Shown: positions 55,602-63,855 of the stretch, in pieces | How positions within the stretch are numbered: position 1 is the first letter of the stretch | Layout: the number at the start of each line of letters is the position of its first letter | Assembly: GCA_900472175.1 (NCBI GenBank) | Contig: UCHD01000005.1 | Coordinates: 62,001-126,000, forward strand | Direction of reading: 5' to 3' | Source of the DNA: Hyphomicrobiales bacterium | GTDB lineage: Bacteria > Pseudomonadota > Alphaproteobacteria > Rhizobiales > Rhizobiaceae | DNA length: 64,000 bases | Notes under the pieces: generated by a model | Seen by the model: only the letters and a program-made list of their open reading frames with translations | Databases searched by the model: none | Told to the model about the DNA's origin: nothing | Made by a program: the position numbers and the translations under genes

Positions 55602-56690
55602 ATGACAGACTTTCTGAAACAGAATATCGGCCGCCGCGCCGTGCTCGGTGCCGGCCTTGCCGGTGCATCGATGCTGGCCATGCCGTCGATCCTGCGCGCC
55701 CAGGACAAGTCGCTGAAGGTCGGCGTCTATGGTGGTTACTTCAAGGATTCGTTCGACAAGAACATCTTCCCGGACTTCACCAAGGCAACCGGCATTGCCG
55801 TTGAAGCGATTGCCGAGCCGACCGGTGAAGCCTGGCTGGTCCAGCTGGACCAGGCCGCCAAGGCGGGTCAGGCTCCGGCCGACGTCTCGATGATGTCGCA
55901 GGTGGCGATGTTGAAGGGCCAGGCGACCGATCTCTGGGCGCCGCTCGACATGGCCAAGATCAAGAACGGCTCCAACCTGATCGACCGCTTTGTCAACAAG
56001 TATCCAGATGGCCGTGTTGCCGGTATCGGTGCCGTTTCCTGGTACATCACGCTTGTCACCAATACCGACATCTACAAGGAAGCCCCGACATCCTGGCAGG
56101 CATTCTGGGACCCGGCAAACGCCGACAAGCTCGGCCTTCTTGCGCTCGTGTCCAACTCGTTCCTGCTCGAAGTGACGGCCAAGACGTTCTTCGGCGGCAC
56201 CAATGCGCTCGATACCGAAGAAGGCGTGCAGAAGGCGTTCGACAAGCTGGCCGAGGTCAAGCCGAACGTTCGCCTCTGGTATCGTGATGAAGCCCAGTTC
56301 GAGCAGGCATTGAAATCGGGCGAAATCCCGATGGGTCAGTATTACCATGACGTCACCGGCCTTGCCGCTGCCGATGGCAATCCTGTCCGCTCGACCTTCC
56401 CGAAGGAAGGCGGCATTCAGGATTCGGGTTGCTGGGCGCTGTCGCGCGCATCGACGAAGGTCGAGGAAGCACATGTGTTCATCGACTACATGAGCCAGCC
56501 GTCGATCCAGGCATTGCTGTCGCGGAAGGTCGGCACGTCGCCGACGGTGAAGCGTGAGCTGATGGACCTGACGGATGCGGAATTCGCAGCCGTTTCGTCC
56601 GACATCGAACCGATCATTCCGCGCTACGATCTCTACCAGACGAAGTCGGATTGGCTGAACCAGAAATGGACCGAACTGATCGTCGGATGA
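55602..56690 (+). CDS. Spermidine/putrescine-type ABC substrate-binding protein, Tat-exported
   Basis: This 362-residue periplasmic binding protein of the PotD/PotF type has a twin-arginine signal (GRRAVLGAGLAGASM, residues 10-24) and cleavage near ILRAQ-D at about residue 36. The mature sequence has KVGVYGGYFKDSFDKNIFP. CAGGAGAACCACG precedes the ATG. A family A repeat lies between it and the ATPase gene. Given the ureohydrolase and C-N hydrolase around it, the ligand may be a polyamine or a guanidino/amide derivative rather than spermidine. Confidence 0.87.
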   Translation: MTDFLKQNIGRRAVLGAGLAGASMLAMPSILRAQDKSLKVGVYGGYFKDSFDKNIFPDFTKATGIAVEAIAEPTGEAWLVQLDQAAKAGQAPADVSMMSQVAMLKGQATDLWAPLDMAKIKNGSNLIDRFVNKYPDGRVAGIGAVSWYITLVTNTDIYKEAPTSWQAFWDPANADKLGLLALVSNSFLLEVTAKTFFGGTNALDTEEGVQKAFDKLAEVKPNVRLWYRDEAQFEQALKSGEIPMGQYYHDVTGLAAADGNPVRSTFPKEGGIQDSGCWALSRASTKVEEAHVFIDYMSQPSIQALLSRKVGTSPTVKRELMDLTDAEFAAVSSDIEPIIPRYDLYQTKSDWLNQKWTELIVG

Positions 56691-56712
56691 TTTGGGCGCG
56701 GAGGGTGGATTA

Positions 56713-56858
56713 GCCCCCCTCTGTCGGCGACGCCGACATCTCCCCCACAAGGGGGGAGATCAGCTGCAGCCCCTGTGCGTTCCTTGTCTCGGTAGGGATA
56801 AGGGAAAAGAATAATCTCCCCCTTGTGGGGGAGATGTCCCGAAGGGACAGAGGGGGGC
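56713..56858. repeat. RIME-like intergenic palindromic repeat, family A copy 2
   Basis: The arms run GCCCCCCTCTGTCGGC and, at the far end, GACAGAGGGGGGC, with inner arms GACATCTCCCCCACAAGG and its complement. The nested palindromes are TGTCGGC-gac-GCCGACA on the left and TGTCCC-gaa-GGGACA on the right. It matches copy 1 at 25602-25748 in all conserved blocks. It sits inside the operon, between the binding-protein gene and the ATPase gene. Confidence 0.82.
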
Positions 56859-56923
56859 GAAGGCGGCATCTGCCGTGTCGAATGCGTGTCGCATAGCCCC
56901 GAAGTTTTTTCAAAAGGAACACC

Positions 56924-57961
56924 ATGTCAGGCCTCGCCCTCAACAATGTCACGAAGGAATTCGGGACTTTCACCGCGGTCAACAATGTCGAGCTGACGGT
57001 GCCGCATGGCACGTTCGTCTGCATGCTCGGACCGTCCGGGTGCGGCAAGACCACGCTGCTCAGGATGATCGCCGGCCTCGACCTGCCGACCGGCGGCGCG
57101 ATCCGGCTTGACGGCGAAGACATCACCCATGTTCCAACGCACAAGCGCAATCTCGGCATGGTGTTCCAGTCGCTGGCGTTGTTTCCGCATCTGACCGTCG
57201 GCGAGAACATCGCTTACCCCTTGCGCATTCGCGGCGTGCCGAAGGAAGATCAGAAGAAGCGTGTCGATGAGCTTCTGTTGATGATCCACCTTTCCGGCTA
57301 TGCCGACCGGCCGGTAGCAAAACTCTCCGGTGGCCAGCGCCAGCGCGTCGCGATCGCCCGGGCACTGTCGATCTCGCCCAAACTCTTCCTGCTCGACGAG
57401 CCGCTGTCGGCGCTCGACGCTAAGCTGCGCGAAGCGATGCAGGTAGAATTGCGCCAGCTGCAGCAGAAGCTCGGCATCACCACCATCGTCGTCACCCATG
57501 ACCAGCGCGAAGCGATGACCATGGCCGATACGGTGGTCGTCATGAAGGGTGGCGAAATCCGCCAGGCCGCTTCGCCCATCGAGATCTATCGCCGTCCGGC
57601 CGACACGTTCGTTGCAGACTTCATCGGCTCGACCAATCTTCTCGAGGCGGAAGCCGACAGCACCGGTGGCGTCACCGTGCTTGGCCAGCCGGTGTCCGGC
57701 GTTTCTCTCGGGGGAGGTGTCCGCAAAGCGACGCTGTCGATCCGGCCGGAAGACGTGCATCTCACGGCACCCGGTAATGGCGCGCTGTCCGGTACCGTCA
57801 CCTTCGTGCGCGACCTCGGCGGTACGATCGAAACCTTCGTCGATATTGCTGGCCGTCAGCTAGTTGCAGTCTCGACGCCGCGCGCGCGGCCCGACGTCAC
57901 CGTCGGCCAGCCGGTTGGTGTAGTGCTTCTGCCAGACGTCTGCGTGGTGCTGGCCAAATGA
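56924..57961 (+). CDS. Spermidine/putrescine-type ABC transporter ATP-binding protein (PotA-like)
   Basis: This 345-residue ATPase has all canonical motifs: GPSGCGKTT, FQSLALFPHLTV, LSGGQRQRVAIARAL, LLDEPLSALDAKLRE and VTHDQREAMTMAD, plus a C-terminal TOBE region. AAAAGGAACACC precedes the ATG. It overlaps the first permease gene by four bases. It energises the PotB/PotC-like pair; it is of the wrong subfamily for the ATPase-less amino-acid permeases upstream. Confidence 0.92.
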   Translation: MSGLALNNVTKEFGTFTAVNNVELTVPHGTFVCMLGPSGCGKTTLLRMIAGLDLPTGGAIRLDGEDITHVPTHKRNLGMVFQSLALFPHLTVGENIAYPLRIRGVPKEDQKKRVDELLLMIHLSGYADRPVAKLSGGQRQRVAIARALSISPKLFLLDEPLSALDAKLREAMQVELRQLQQKLGITTIVVTHDQREAMTMADTVVVMKGGEIRQAASPIEIYRRPADTFVADFIGSTNLLEAEADSTGGVTVLGQPVSGVSLGGGVRKATLSIRPEDVHLTAPGNGALSGTVTFVRDLGGTIETFVDIAGRQLVAVSTPRARPDVTVGQPVGVVLLPDVCVVLAK

Positions 57962-58812
57962 GACGCGAAGCCCCGCAAAAACTTAGCGATTACGGCCCGC
58001 TGTTCTTCCCGGCGATGATGCTGATCGTTTTTTTCGTCGTGCCGTTCGCGACGATGATTGCCGTCTCGTTCTTCCAGCGCCAGCAAGGCGGCTTCTATGT
58101 GCCAGCCTTCCAATTCGCCAATTATGAGCGCTTTCTAAGCCTGTTCTTTGCCAATGTGCTTGGCTTCTCGCTGATGCTGGCGGTGACGGTGGCGATCTGC
58201 TGTGTGGTGCTTGCCGTTCCCTTCACCTATCTTCTGACCCGCATGAAGCGGAAAGTGCAGATCGCCTGGCTGGTGGCGCTTTTGTCGGTGTTATCATTGT
58301 CGGAAGTCATCATCGGCTTTGCCTGGTCGACGCTGTTTTCGCGCACCGCCGGGATCACCAATCTGCTCGTCATGGCTGGTATCATGAGCGAGGCGAAAGC
58401 TCTTTTGCCGAGTTTCGGAGCGGTGTTGACCGGCATGGTCTATCAGGCCTTTCCCTACACCGTCCTGGTGCTGTATCCGGCCCTCGTGCGGCTTGACCCG
58501 ACCCTGACCGAAGCGGCCCGCACGCTGGGCGCTTCGCCAATCAAGGCGTTCTTCACGGTCGTCGTTCCGGCGCTGCGCAACACCATTACCGCAACACTGA
58601 TCATGGTCTTCATCTTCGCGCTCGGGTCTTACCTCCTGCCGCAGCTTCTCGGCCGGCCGCAGCACTGGACGCTGTCGGTGCTGATCACCGATCAGGCGAT
58701 CTACCAGTCGAACATGCCCTTTGCGGCAGCAATGGCGGTGTTCCTCGTGCTGGTGACGCTCGGCCTTGTCGCGTTGACCGTTCTTGCCGGACGCAAGGGA
58801 GAAACCGCATGA
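57958..58812 (+). CDS. Spermidine/putrescine-type ABC permease (PotB-like)
   Basis: This 284-residue inner-membrane permease has a first helix at about residues 15-38 and five more. The coupling loop TLTEAARTLGASPIKAFFTVVVPAL is near residues 182-206. It overlaps the ATPase gene and the PotC-like gene by four bases each, so the proteins should be made in fixed ratio. Confidence 0.9.
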   Translation: MRREAPQKLSDYGPLFFPAMMLIVFFVVPFATMIAVSFFQRQQGGFYVPAFQFANYERFLSLFFANVLGFSLMLAVTVAICCVVLAVPFTYLLTRMKRKVQIAWLVALLSVLSLSEVIIGFAWSTLFSRTAGITNLLVMAGIMSEAKALLPSFGAVLTGMVYQAFPYTVLVLYPALVRLDPTLTEAARTLGASPIKAFFTVVVPALRNTITATLIMVFIFALGSYLLPQLLGRPQHWTLSVLITDQAIYQSNMPFAAAMAVFLVLVTLGLVALTVLAGRKGETA

Positions 58813-59609
58813 CCGGTGCGCTCAGCAAAGTCTATTTCTTCCTGATCGGCCTGTTTCTGGCCTTGCCGATGATCGTCGTTGCCGGCGTCTCGGTAAACGC
58901 CAAGCAGACACTGGCCTTCCCGCCGAAGGGGTTTTCGCTGTCCTGGTACGGCGAAATCTTCCTCAATCCGGAATGGCGCAACGCCCTGTTTGCCTCGCTG
59001 ACGCTGGCAATCCTGTCGGCGGCACTGGCCGTTGCGATCGCCTTGCCGCTCGCCTGGTTTCTCTGGCGGCGGATTGCGCCATGGGCCAATATCTTCCAGC
59101 TGCTCGGCATCGCGCCGTTCACGCTGCCGCCGGTGATTACGGCCCTTGGCCTTTTGACCTTCTGGGCAACCACCGGTTTTTACGGCCAGCCGTGGACCGC
59201 CGTCGTCAGCCACGCGATCTTCTTCGTAACGCTGCCGCTGGTGACCCTGTCGCTCGGTTTTACCGCGATCGACCGATCTCTGGTCGAGGCCGCCGCAACC
59301 ATGGGCGCCGATGACAGGACGATCTTCCGCACCGTCGTGCTGCCGCTGATCCTGCCCTATATCGTGTCGGGTTATGCCTTTGCCTTCGTGCTGTCGCTCA
59401 ACGAATATATCGTTGCCTACATGACCGTCGGCTTCACCATGGAAACGCTGCCGATCAAGATCTTCAACGCGCTGCGCTACGGCTATACGCCAACCATGGC
59501 ATCCGTGACGATCCTGTTCGTGGCGACCGCCGCCATCATCTTTTCCCTTGTCGCGCGGTTCGGCGATCTGCCGAAACTGCTCGGCGCCATGTCATCGGAC
59601 GACACATGA
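58809..59609 (+). CDS. Spermidine/putrescine-type ABC permease (PotC-like)
   Basis: This 266-residue partner permease has a first helix at about residues 9-30. The coupling loop SLVEAAATMGADDRTIFRTVVLPLI lies near residues 157-181. It overlaps the PotB-like gene and the C-N hydrolase gene by four bases each (ATGA). The continuous coupling of importer and hydrolase indicates that the hydrolase acts on the imported compound. Confidence 0.9.
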   Translation: MTGALSKVYFFLIGLFLALPMIVVAGVSVNAKQTLAFPPKGFSLSWYGEIFLNPEWRNALFASLTLAILSAALAVAIALPLAWFLWRRIAPWANIFQLLGIAPFTLPPVITALGLLTFWATTGFYGQPWTAVVSHAIFFVTLPLVTLSLGFTAIDRSLVEAAATMGADDRTIFRTVVLPLILPYIVSGYAFAFVLSLNEYIVAYMTVGFTMETLPIKIFNALRYGYTPTMASVTILFVATAAIIFSLVARFGDLPKLLGAMSSDDT

Positions 59610-60388
59610 TCACGATCGCCGCTTTGCAGATGAAATCGGAAAGCGGCGACACTGCTGCCAACCTCGCCCGCATCGAACAGGCGGCGCGGGAGGCGGCAGC
59701 CAAAGGTGCAAGCCTGCTGATTACGCCCGAACTCGGGCTGACCGGCTACGGCGCCGGTGATGTCATTCGCGAACTGGCGGAGCCGGTTGACGGACCTCTG
59801 GTGCGGCGGCTGCAGGCAATCTCGACGGAGCTTGGCATTGCCGTCATCGCAGGTTTTGCCGAGAGGGCAGAGGGCACGGTCTTCAACAGTGCCGTTTATG
59901 TGGATGGCGCGGCTGCCCCCGTCATCTATCGCAAGTCCAATCTTTATGGTGATTACGAGCGGGGGCTGTTTGCGGCTCCTAAACCGGGCACTGTCCTGTT
60001 CGACCACCGTGGCGTCAAATGCGGCATGCTGATTTGCTACGATGTCGAGTTCCCGGAAAATGTCCGCCGTCTTGCCTTGGCGGGGGCGGATGCGGTGCTG
60101 GTGCCGACGGCGCTGCCGGCGGGTTATTCCGGTACCTTCATTGCCGATCATATGATCCAGACACGCGCCTTCGAAAATCAGGTTTTCGTCGCCTACATCA
60201 ATCATCACGGTGCGGATGAACGATTTACGTTCGCCGGATCGTCGCGGATCGCGGCGCCCGACGGCAGTCTGCTGGCAAAGGCGCTTCCGCACGGCGAGGC
60301 CTTGATGCTCACGAGCATCAACCCTGCCGATTTTCAGGTCTCGAAAACCGAGAATACTTATCTCACCGACCTCACGCATCGCGCCTGA
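59606..60388 (+). CDS. Carbon-nitrogen hydrolase (nitrilase superfamily amidase)
   Basis: This 260-residue enzyme has the complete Glu-Lys-Cys catalytic triad of the nitrilase superfamily: Glu42 (TPELGLTGY), Lys110 (YRKSNLYGDYE) and Cys144 (ICYDVEFPE). The length and motif spacing resemble short-chain amidases such as 5-aminovaleramidase. It is translationally coupled to a polyamine-type importer. Hydrolysis of a guanidino- or amino-alkanamide to the acid plus ammonia is a reasonable guess, for example 4-guanidinobutyramide in the arginine monooxygenase route, whose product would be a substrate of the ureohydrolase at 52105. The exact substrate is not readable. Confidence 0.87.
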   Translation: MITIAALQMKSESGDTAANLARIEQAAREAAAKGASLLITPELGLTGYGAGDVIRELAEPVDGPLVRRLQAISTELGIAVIAGFAERAEGTVFNSAVYVDGAAAPVIYRKSNLYGDYERGLFAAPKPGTVLFDHRGVKCGMLICYDVEFPENVRRLALAGADAVLVPTALPAGYSGTFIADHMIQTRAFENQVFVAYINHHGADERFTFAGSSRIAAPDGSLLAKALPHGEALMLTSINPADFQVSKTENTYLTDLTHRA

Positions 60389-60468
60389 TCCGGCAACTGA
60401 TGTTTTGGCTCAGGGTTAAAAGCCTGACACCTGTCCAAACCGGCTTGATGCAGCAAGGCCCAAATCAT

Positions 60469-60487
60469 CGTTCACATATTGTGAACG
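60469..60487. promoter_or_regulatory. Perfect 19-base palindrome upstream of the VOC dioxygenase gene
   Basis: CGTTCACA-TAT-TGTGAACG has perfect 8-base arms with a three-base centre. It ends about 80 bases before the start codon and is a strong candidate operator for a dimeric winged-helix repressor (MarR, HxlR or similar). No matching site was seen before the fusion gene at 63743. No regulator gene lies next to it inside the window. Confidence 0.6.
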
Positions 60488-60565
60488 TTCTGTCCGCGCA
60501 GGGCATCTTTATAAAACGGCTCGTGCAGCCGATATTCGCTCCAGACATAACGAATGGAGGCAGCC

Positions 60566-61519
60566 ATGAGCTTGCAACTGACAGGAATTCATCACCTCAC
60601 CGCGATCACTGCGAACGTCAAGGAAAACGTGCGTTTCTATACGCATGTCCTCGGCATGCGTCTGGTCAAGAAGACCGTGAACCAGGACGATACCACCGCC
60701 TATCATCTGTTCTATGCCGATGGTGAGGCAACGCCGGGTACCGACCTGACGTTCTTCGATTGGCCTGTCAATCGGGAGACCCGCGGGACCCATAGCGTTT
60801 CGCGCACCGGCCTTCGGGTCGGCAGCCCGGAAAGCATCGAATGGTGGAAGGCCCGCTTGGGCGAATTGAGCATTGCGTCGGGCGATGTCATCGAGATCGA
60901 CGGCCGTCTGTCGCTTGATTTCGAAGATGGCGAGGGCCAGCGGTTCCGGCTGATCGACGATGGTGGGCTTGCGCCGTCGCATCCGTGGGACCGCAGCCCG
61001 GTTCCAGCCGAACATCAGATCAAGGGTCTCGGCCCAATCACCATGAGCGTTCCGGATATCACCAATACACAACTGGTGCTGGAGCAGGTGATGAACATGA
61101 CGAAGCAGCGCCAGTACCCATCGCCGGATGGCAATGGCGAGGTGCATGTGTTCTCGATGGGTGAAGGTGGCCCGGCGGCCGAACTGCATGTTGCCGTTCA
61201 GCCCGGCCTGCCGACCGCCCGCCAGGGAGCAGGTGCCGTTCACCATGTCGCGTTCCGCGCACCGGATGAGGCTGCGCTGCACGCATGGACCGAACGTCTC
61301 GAGGGTTTCCGCCTTCCGTCGAGCGGCGAGGTCGAGCGGTTCTACTTCCGCTCGCTCTATTTCCGCGAGCCGAACGGCATCCTGTTCGAGATCGCCACCG
61401 ACGGTCCCGGCTTCGCCGTGGATGAACCGATGGAAACGCTCGGCGAAGGTCTGTCGCTGCCGCCGTTCCTGGAGCATAAGCGCGTCCAGATCGAGGCCCG
61501 GCTGAAGCCGCTGGTCTAA
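60566..61519 (+). CDS. Ring-cleaving dioxygenase-like VOC family protein (MhqO-like)
   Basis: This 317-residue two-domain vicinal-oxygen-chelate protein starts with [19 protein letters not shown]. The second module contains [13 protein letters not shown] and the last metal ligand Glu in [13 protein letters not shown]. The pattern of two His and one Glu predicts a divalent metal site. Relatives such as MhqO of Bacillus help degrade hydroquinones. The ATG after GGAGGCAGCC was chosen, since an ATG four codons upstream lies on the ribosome site. It is followed by a strong terminator. Confidence 0.87.
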   Translation: MSLQLTGIHHLTAITANVKENVRFYTHVLGMRLVKKTVNQDDTTAYHLFYADGEATPGTDLTFFDWPVNRETRGTHSVSRTGLRVGSPESIEWWKARLGELSIASGDVIEIDGRLSLDFEDGEGQRFRLIDDGGLAPSHPWDRSPVPAEHQIKGLGPITMSVPDITNTQLVLEQVMNMTKQRQYPSPDGNGEVHVFSMGEGGPAAELHVAVQPGLPTARQGAGAVHHVAFRAPDEAALHAWTERLEGFRLPSSGEVERFYFRSLYFREPNGILFEIATDGPGFAVDEPMETLGEGLSLPPFLEHKRVQIEARLKPLV

Positions 61520-61526
61520 CGTCAAC

Positions 61527-61557
61527 AAAAGCCGGGAGCAAAACTCCCGGCTTTTTT
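61527..61557 (+). terminator. Rho-independent terminator after the VOC dioxygenase gene
   Basis: GCCGGGAG (61531-61538) and CTCCCGGC (61544-61551) form a perfect eight-base stem with a CAAAA loop. It is preceded by AAAA and followed by six T residues, so it is a textbook intrinsic terminator eight bases after the stop codon. The flanking A and T runs could make it work in both directions. Confidence 0.9.
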
Positions 61558-61613
61558 GTCTGTACTTTTCCGCATTTCGCCGCATGCTTCGGCAAAGAAA
61601 AGGATTCTTGCAT

Positions 61614-62171
61614 ATGACAAAACTGATCGGCATTTCCGGAAGCCTGCGAAAGGCGTCTTTCAACACCGCTCTCTTGAAATCAGCCCTGACACTCGCGCCT
61701 GACGGTGTGGTGTTTACGTCCGGCACCATCGAAGGCATTCCGCTTTACAATGCCGATGTCGAGCGCGAAGGCGTGCCGGAGGCGGTGCAACTGCTCAAGG
61801 ACCAGATCGCCGCTGCCGACGGCGTTATCCTGTTCACGCCGGAATACAACAATTCGATGCCGGGCGTCTTCAAGAACGCCATCGACTGGGTCAGCTCGTC
61901 GATGACAGGTGCGCCGAATGTGTTTGCCGGCCGCGCCTTTGCCATTGCCGGAACGTCGCCGGGGCCTTTCGGCACGCTGCTCAGCCAGAATGCCTGGCTG
62001 TCCGTCATGCGCACGCTTGGCGCCGATCTTTGGTCCGGCAAGCGATTGATACTGCCGAAGGCGGCGTCGCTGTTCGATAAGGAAGGCCATCTTGTCGACG
62101 ACGAGGCCAAGGCCAGGCTGAAGGCTTTTGTCGAGGCCTTTGCCAGCTATGTTGCGGAAAAATCGAAGTAA
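61614..62171 (+). CDS. NADPH-dependent FMN reductase (azo/quinone/chromate-reductase type)
   Basis: This 185-residue flavodoxin-like protein has an N-terminal FMN-phosphate loop GISGSLRKASFNTALL and VILFTPEYNNSMPGVFKNAIDWVSS in the middle, both typical of ChrR/YieF-like and azoreductase-like NADPH:quinone reductases. AAAAGGATTCTTGCAT precedes the ATG. It converges with the fusion gene across 15 bases. It likely performs two-electron reduction of quinones, which would fit with its two dioxygenase neighbours. Confidence 0.88.
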   Translation: MTKLIGISGSLRKASFNTALLKSALTLAPDGVVFTSGTIEGIPLYNADVEREGVPEAVQLLKDQIAAADGVILFTPEYNNSMPGVFKNAIDWVSSSMTGAPNVFAGRAFAIAGTSPGPFGTLLSQNAWLSVMRTLGADLWSGKRLILPKAASLFDKEGHLVDDEAKARLKAFVEAFASYVAEKSK

Positions 62172-62186
62172 GGCCGTGCGGGGGCG

Positions 62187-63743
62187 TCAGCCCCCGATCG
62201 TTTTCAGCCAATCGCGAACCGCGTCTGCGTCCATCGGGCCAATCTCGTGGCCGGCATCCAGGGTAACGGTCGTAAGCGTTGCGCCCGCGTCGCGCAACAC
62301 GCCCTCCAGCGGTGTGGCATAGCGGGAATAACCATCGGTCTTTCCCGTCACCAGCAGGATTTCAGTGCCGGAAAGATCCGCTTCCGGTACCGTATCCAGT
62401 GGGTTCATCATCCGCAGCAGCGCCGCTTTCTTGATCAGTCCGGGATGCAGCAGCATCGTTGCGATCAGCATGTTGGCGCCGTTGGAATAGCCGACGAAAA
62501 CCATCTTGTCGCGATCAAGGCCGTAGCCCGAAACAGCCCCTTCGATCATCGCCACGAAGGCTTCGGCTTCCGAGGCGATGTCCTTCTGATCAAAGGTGAA
62601 GGGCGTGATCCGGCGGAAGAAGCGTGGATGGCCTTCCTCCGTGCTGCGGCCCCGCAGGCTGAGAAGCAACGCGTTCGGAGCGATCTGGCGGCCGAGCGGC
62701 AGCAGGCTGGTTTCGTTGGCACCGCTGCCGTGCAGAAGTACCAATGTGGTGCCATCGGGACTGTCGGCCTGATGCAGGCGGTGAATGAATGGCAGGTCGC
62801 GCTCGGTGAAGCGTTCCTCGCTGGGCAGTCCGAATTGCGGCAGCATGACGAGGTTGTCCTGCAGGTTGCCGCCAAAATGCTCCGGCACGAACAGTTTCGT
62901 TCCCAAAGTATCAAGACTTTCATCCACCGTCATGCCGGGCGTGTCGGTGGCAAATTCGAACAGCGTGCCGCCGGGTTCGCGGACATAGAGCGAATAGAAA
63001 TACTTACGGTCATGCGCATTGATCTCGCCCGCATCTTCCGCCTCAAGCTGCGTGCGCAGATCCTTGACAGCCGCCACGCTTGGGGCGCGGAAGGCAATAT
63101 GGTCGATGGTGCCGGTGCCGGGGGCCGCCGTCCAGAAACCGCCGGCATCGCGGACGTCGATGATATCGCCGGAATCCGAGACGAGGCGCCGGATCGCGTC
63201 CATCCTCTCCGCCTCGGCATAGCCGAAATGCCGGGTGACGAAAGCGGCGGTGCCATCGGGTGTGGCTGTCAGGATGGTTGCGCCGCGCAGCCGCCGGATC
63301 GCGTCTTCCTGCGGAATATCAGCCGTGACATGGACGGCCGGGCTGGTCACGGCGTTGCTGCCGACCAGCTTGACGATGACGCCGTCGGGGTCCTTCAGCC
63401 GGATGACCGGCTCGCCGAATTCATGCGCCGGGCCGGTTGTCGTCACATTGTAGCGGAGCGCCCGGGTGAGCCAGAAGCCGAGGCTTTCCGGTGCGATGGC
63501 AAAGGCGATCTCGCTCGGCTGGCCGTAGCCGACGCGGCCGGGCGCGCCGTCCTCCCAGACGAGAAACGTGACCAGCGATCCCGGTGATCCGGTCTCGTCA
63601 CCGTAAAGCAGATGAAGTTGCGCTGCGTCCTCGAATCCCGCTGTGCGCTTGACGAGACGCAGCCCCAGGAAGCCGGCATAGAAGTCGACATTTGCCTGTA
63701 CTTTTCGCGTGATCAGGGTGATGTGGTGGATGCCGCTTGTCAT
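62187..63743 (-). CDS. VOC ring-cleaving dioxygenase fused to an alpha/beta-hydrolase
   Basis: This 518-residue protein has two enzymes in one chain. Residues 1 to about 305 form a two-module VOC dioxygenase (GIHHITLITRKVQANVDFY, then TGTIDHIAFRAP and GGTLFEFATDTPG), homologous to the separate protein at 60566. After a short linker, from about residue 330, comes a carboxylesterase/phospholipase-type hydrolase: LVLLHGSGANETSLLPL, the nucleophile Ser in VGYSNGANM, Asp in VTGKTDGY and His in DAGHEIG. In Bacillus the related MhqO and MhqD are separate proteins encoded together. The frame is continuous across the junction, so the fusion appears real. Confidence 0.85.
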   Translation of the reverse strand: MTSGIHHITLITRKVQANVDFYAGFLGLRLVKRTAGFEDAAQLHLLYGDETGSPGSLVTFLVWEDGAPGRVGYGQPSEIAFAIAPESLGFWLTRALRYNVTTTGPAHEFGEPVIRLKDPDGVIVKLVGSNAVTSPAVHVTADIPQEDAIRRLRGATILTATPDGTAAFVTRHFGYAEAERMDAIRRLVSDSGDIIDVRDAGGFWTAAPGTGTIDHIAFRAPSVAAVKDLRTQLEAEDAGEINAHDRKYFYSLYVREPGGTLFEFATDTPGMTVDESLDTLGTKLFVPEHFGGNLQDNLVMLPQFGLPSEERFTERDLPFIHRLHQADSPDGTTLVLLHGSGANETSLLPLGRQIAPNALLLSLRGRSTEEGHPRFFRRITPFTFDQKDIASEAEAFVAMIEGAVSGYGLDRDKMVFVGYSNGANMLIATMLLHPGLIKKAALLRMMNPLDTVPEADLSGTEILLVTGKTDGYSRYATPLEGVLRDAGATLTTVTLDAGHEIGPMDADAVRDWLKTIGG

Positions 63744-63855
63744 GGGATGAAACCTCTTGAATCTGGCCGCACAAAAGCAGCAAACGGAGATTTGCGCCAG
63801 CCTTGCGGCGTGAACACATCGTCCACTTTATGGGACTGCGCCGGTTGATGCGGCA

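Noticed and set aside
62247-63587. Plus-strand open frame of about 446 codons opposite the dioxygenase-hydrolase fusion
   Set aside because: It lies wholly inside a clear two-domain enzyme gene on the other strand, and its translation has no recognisable motif.
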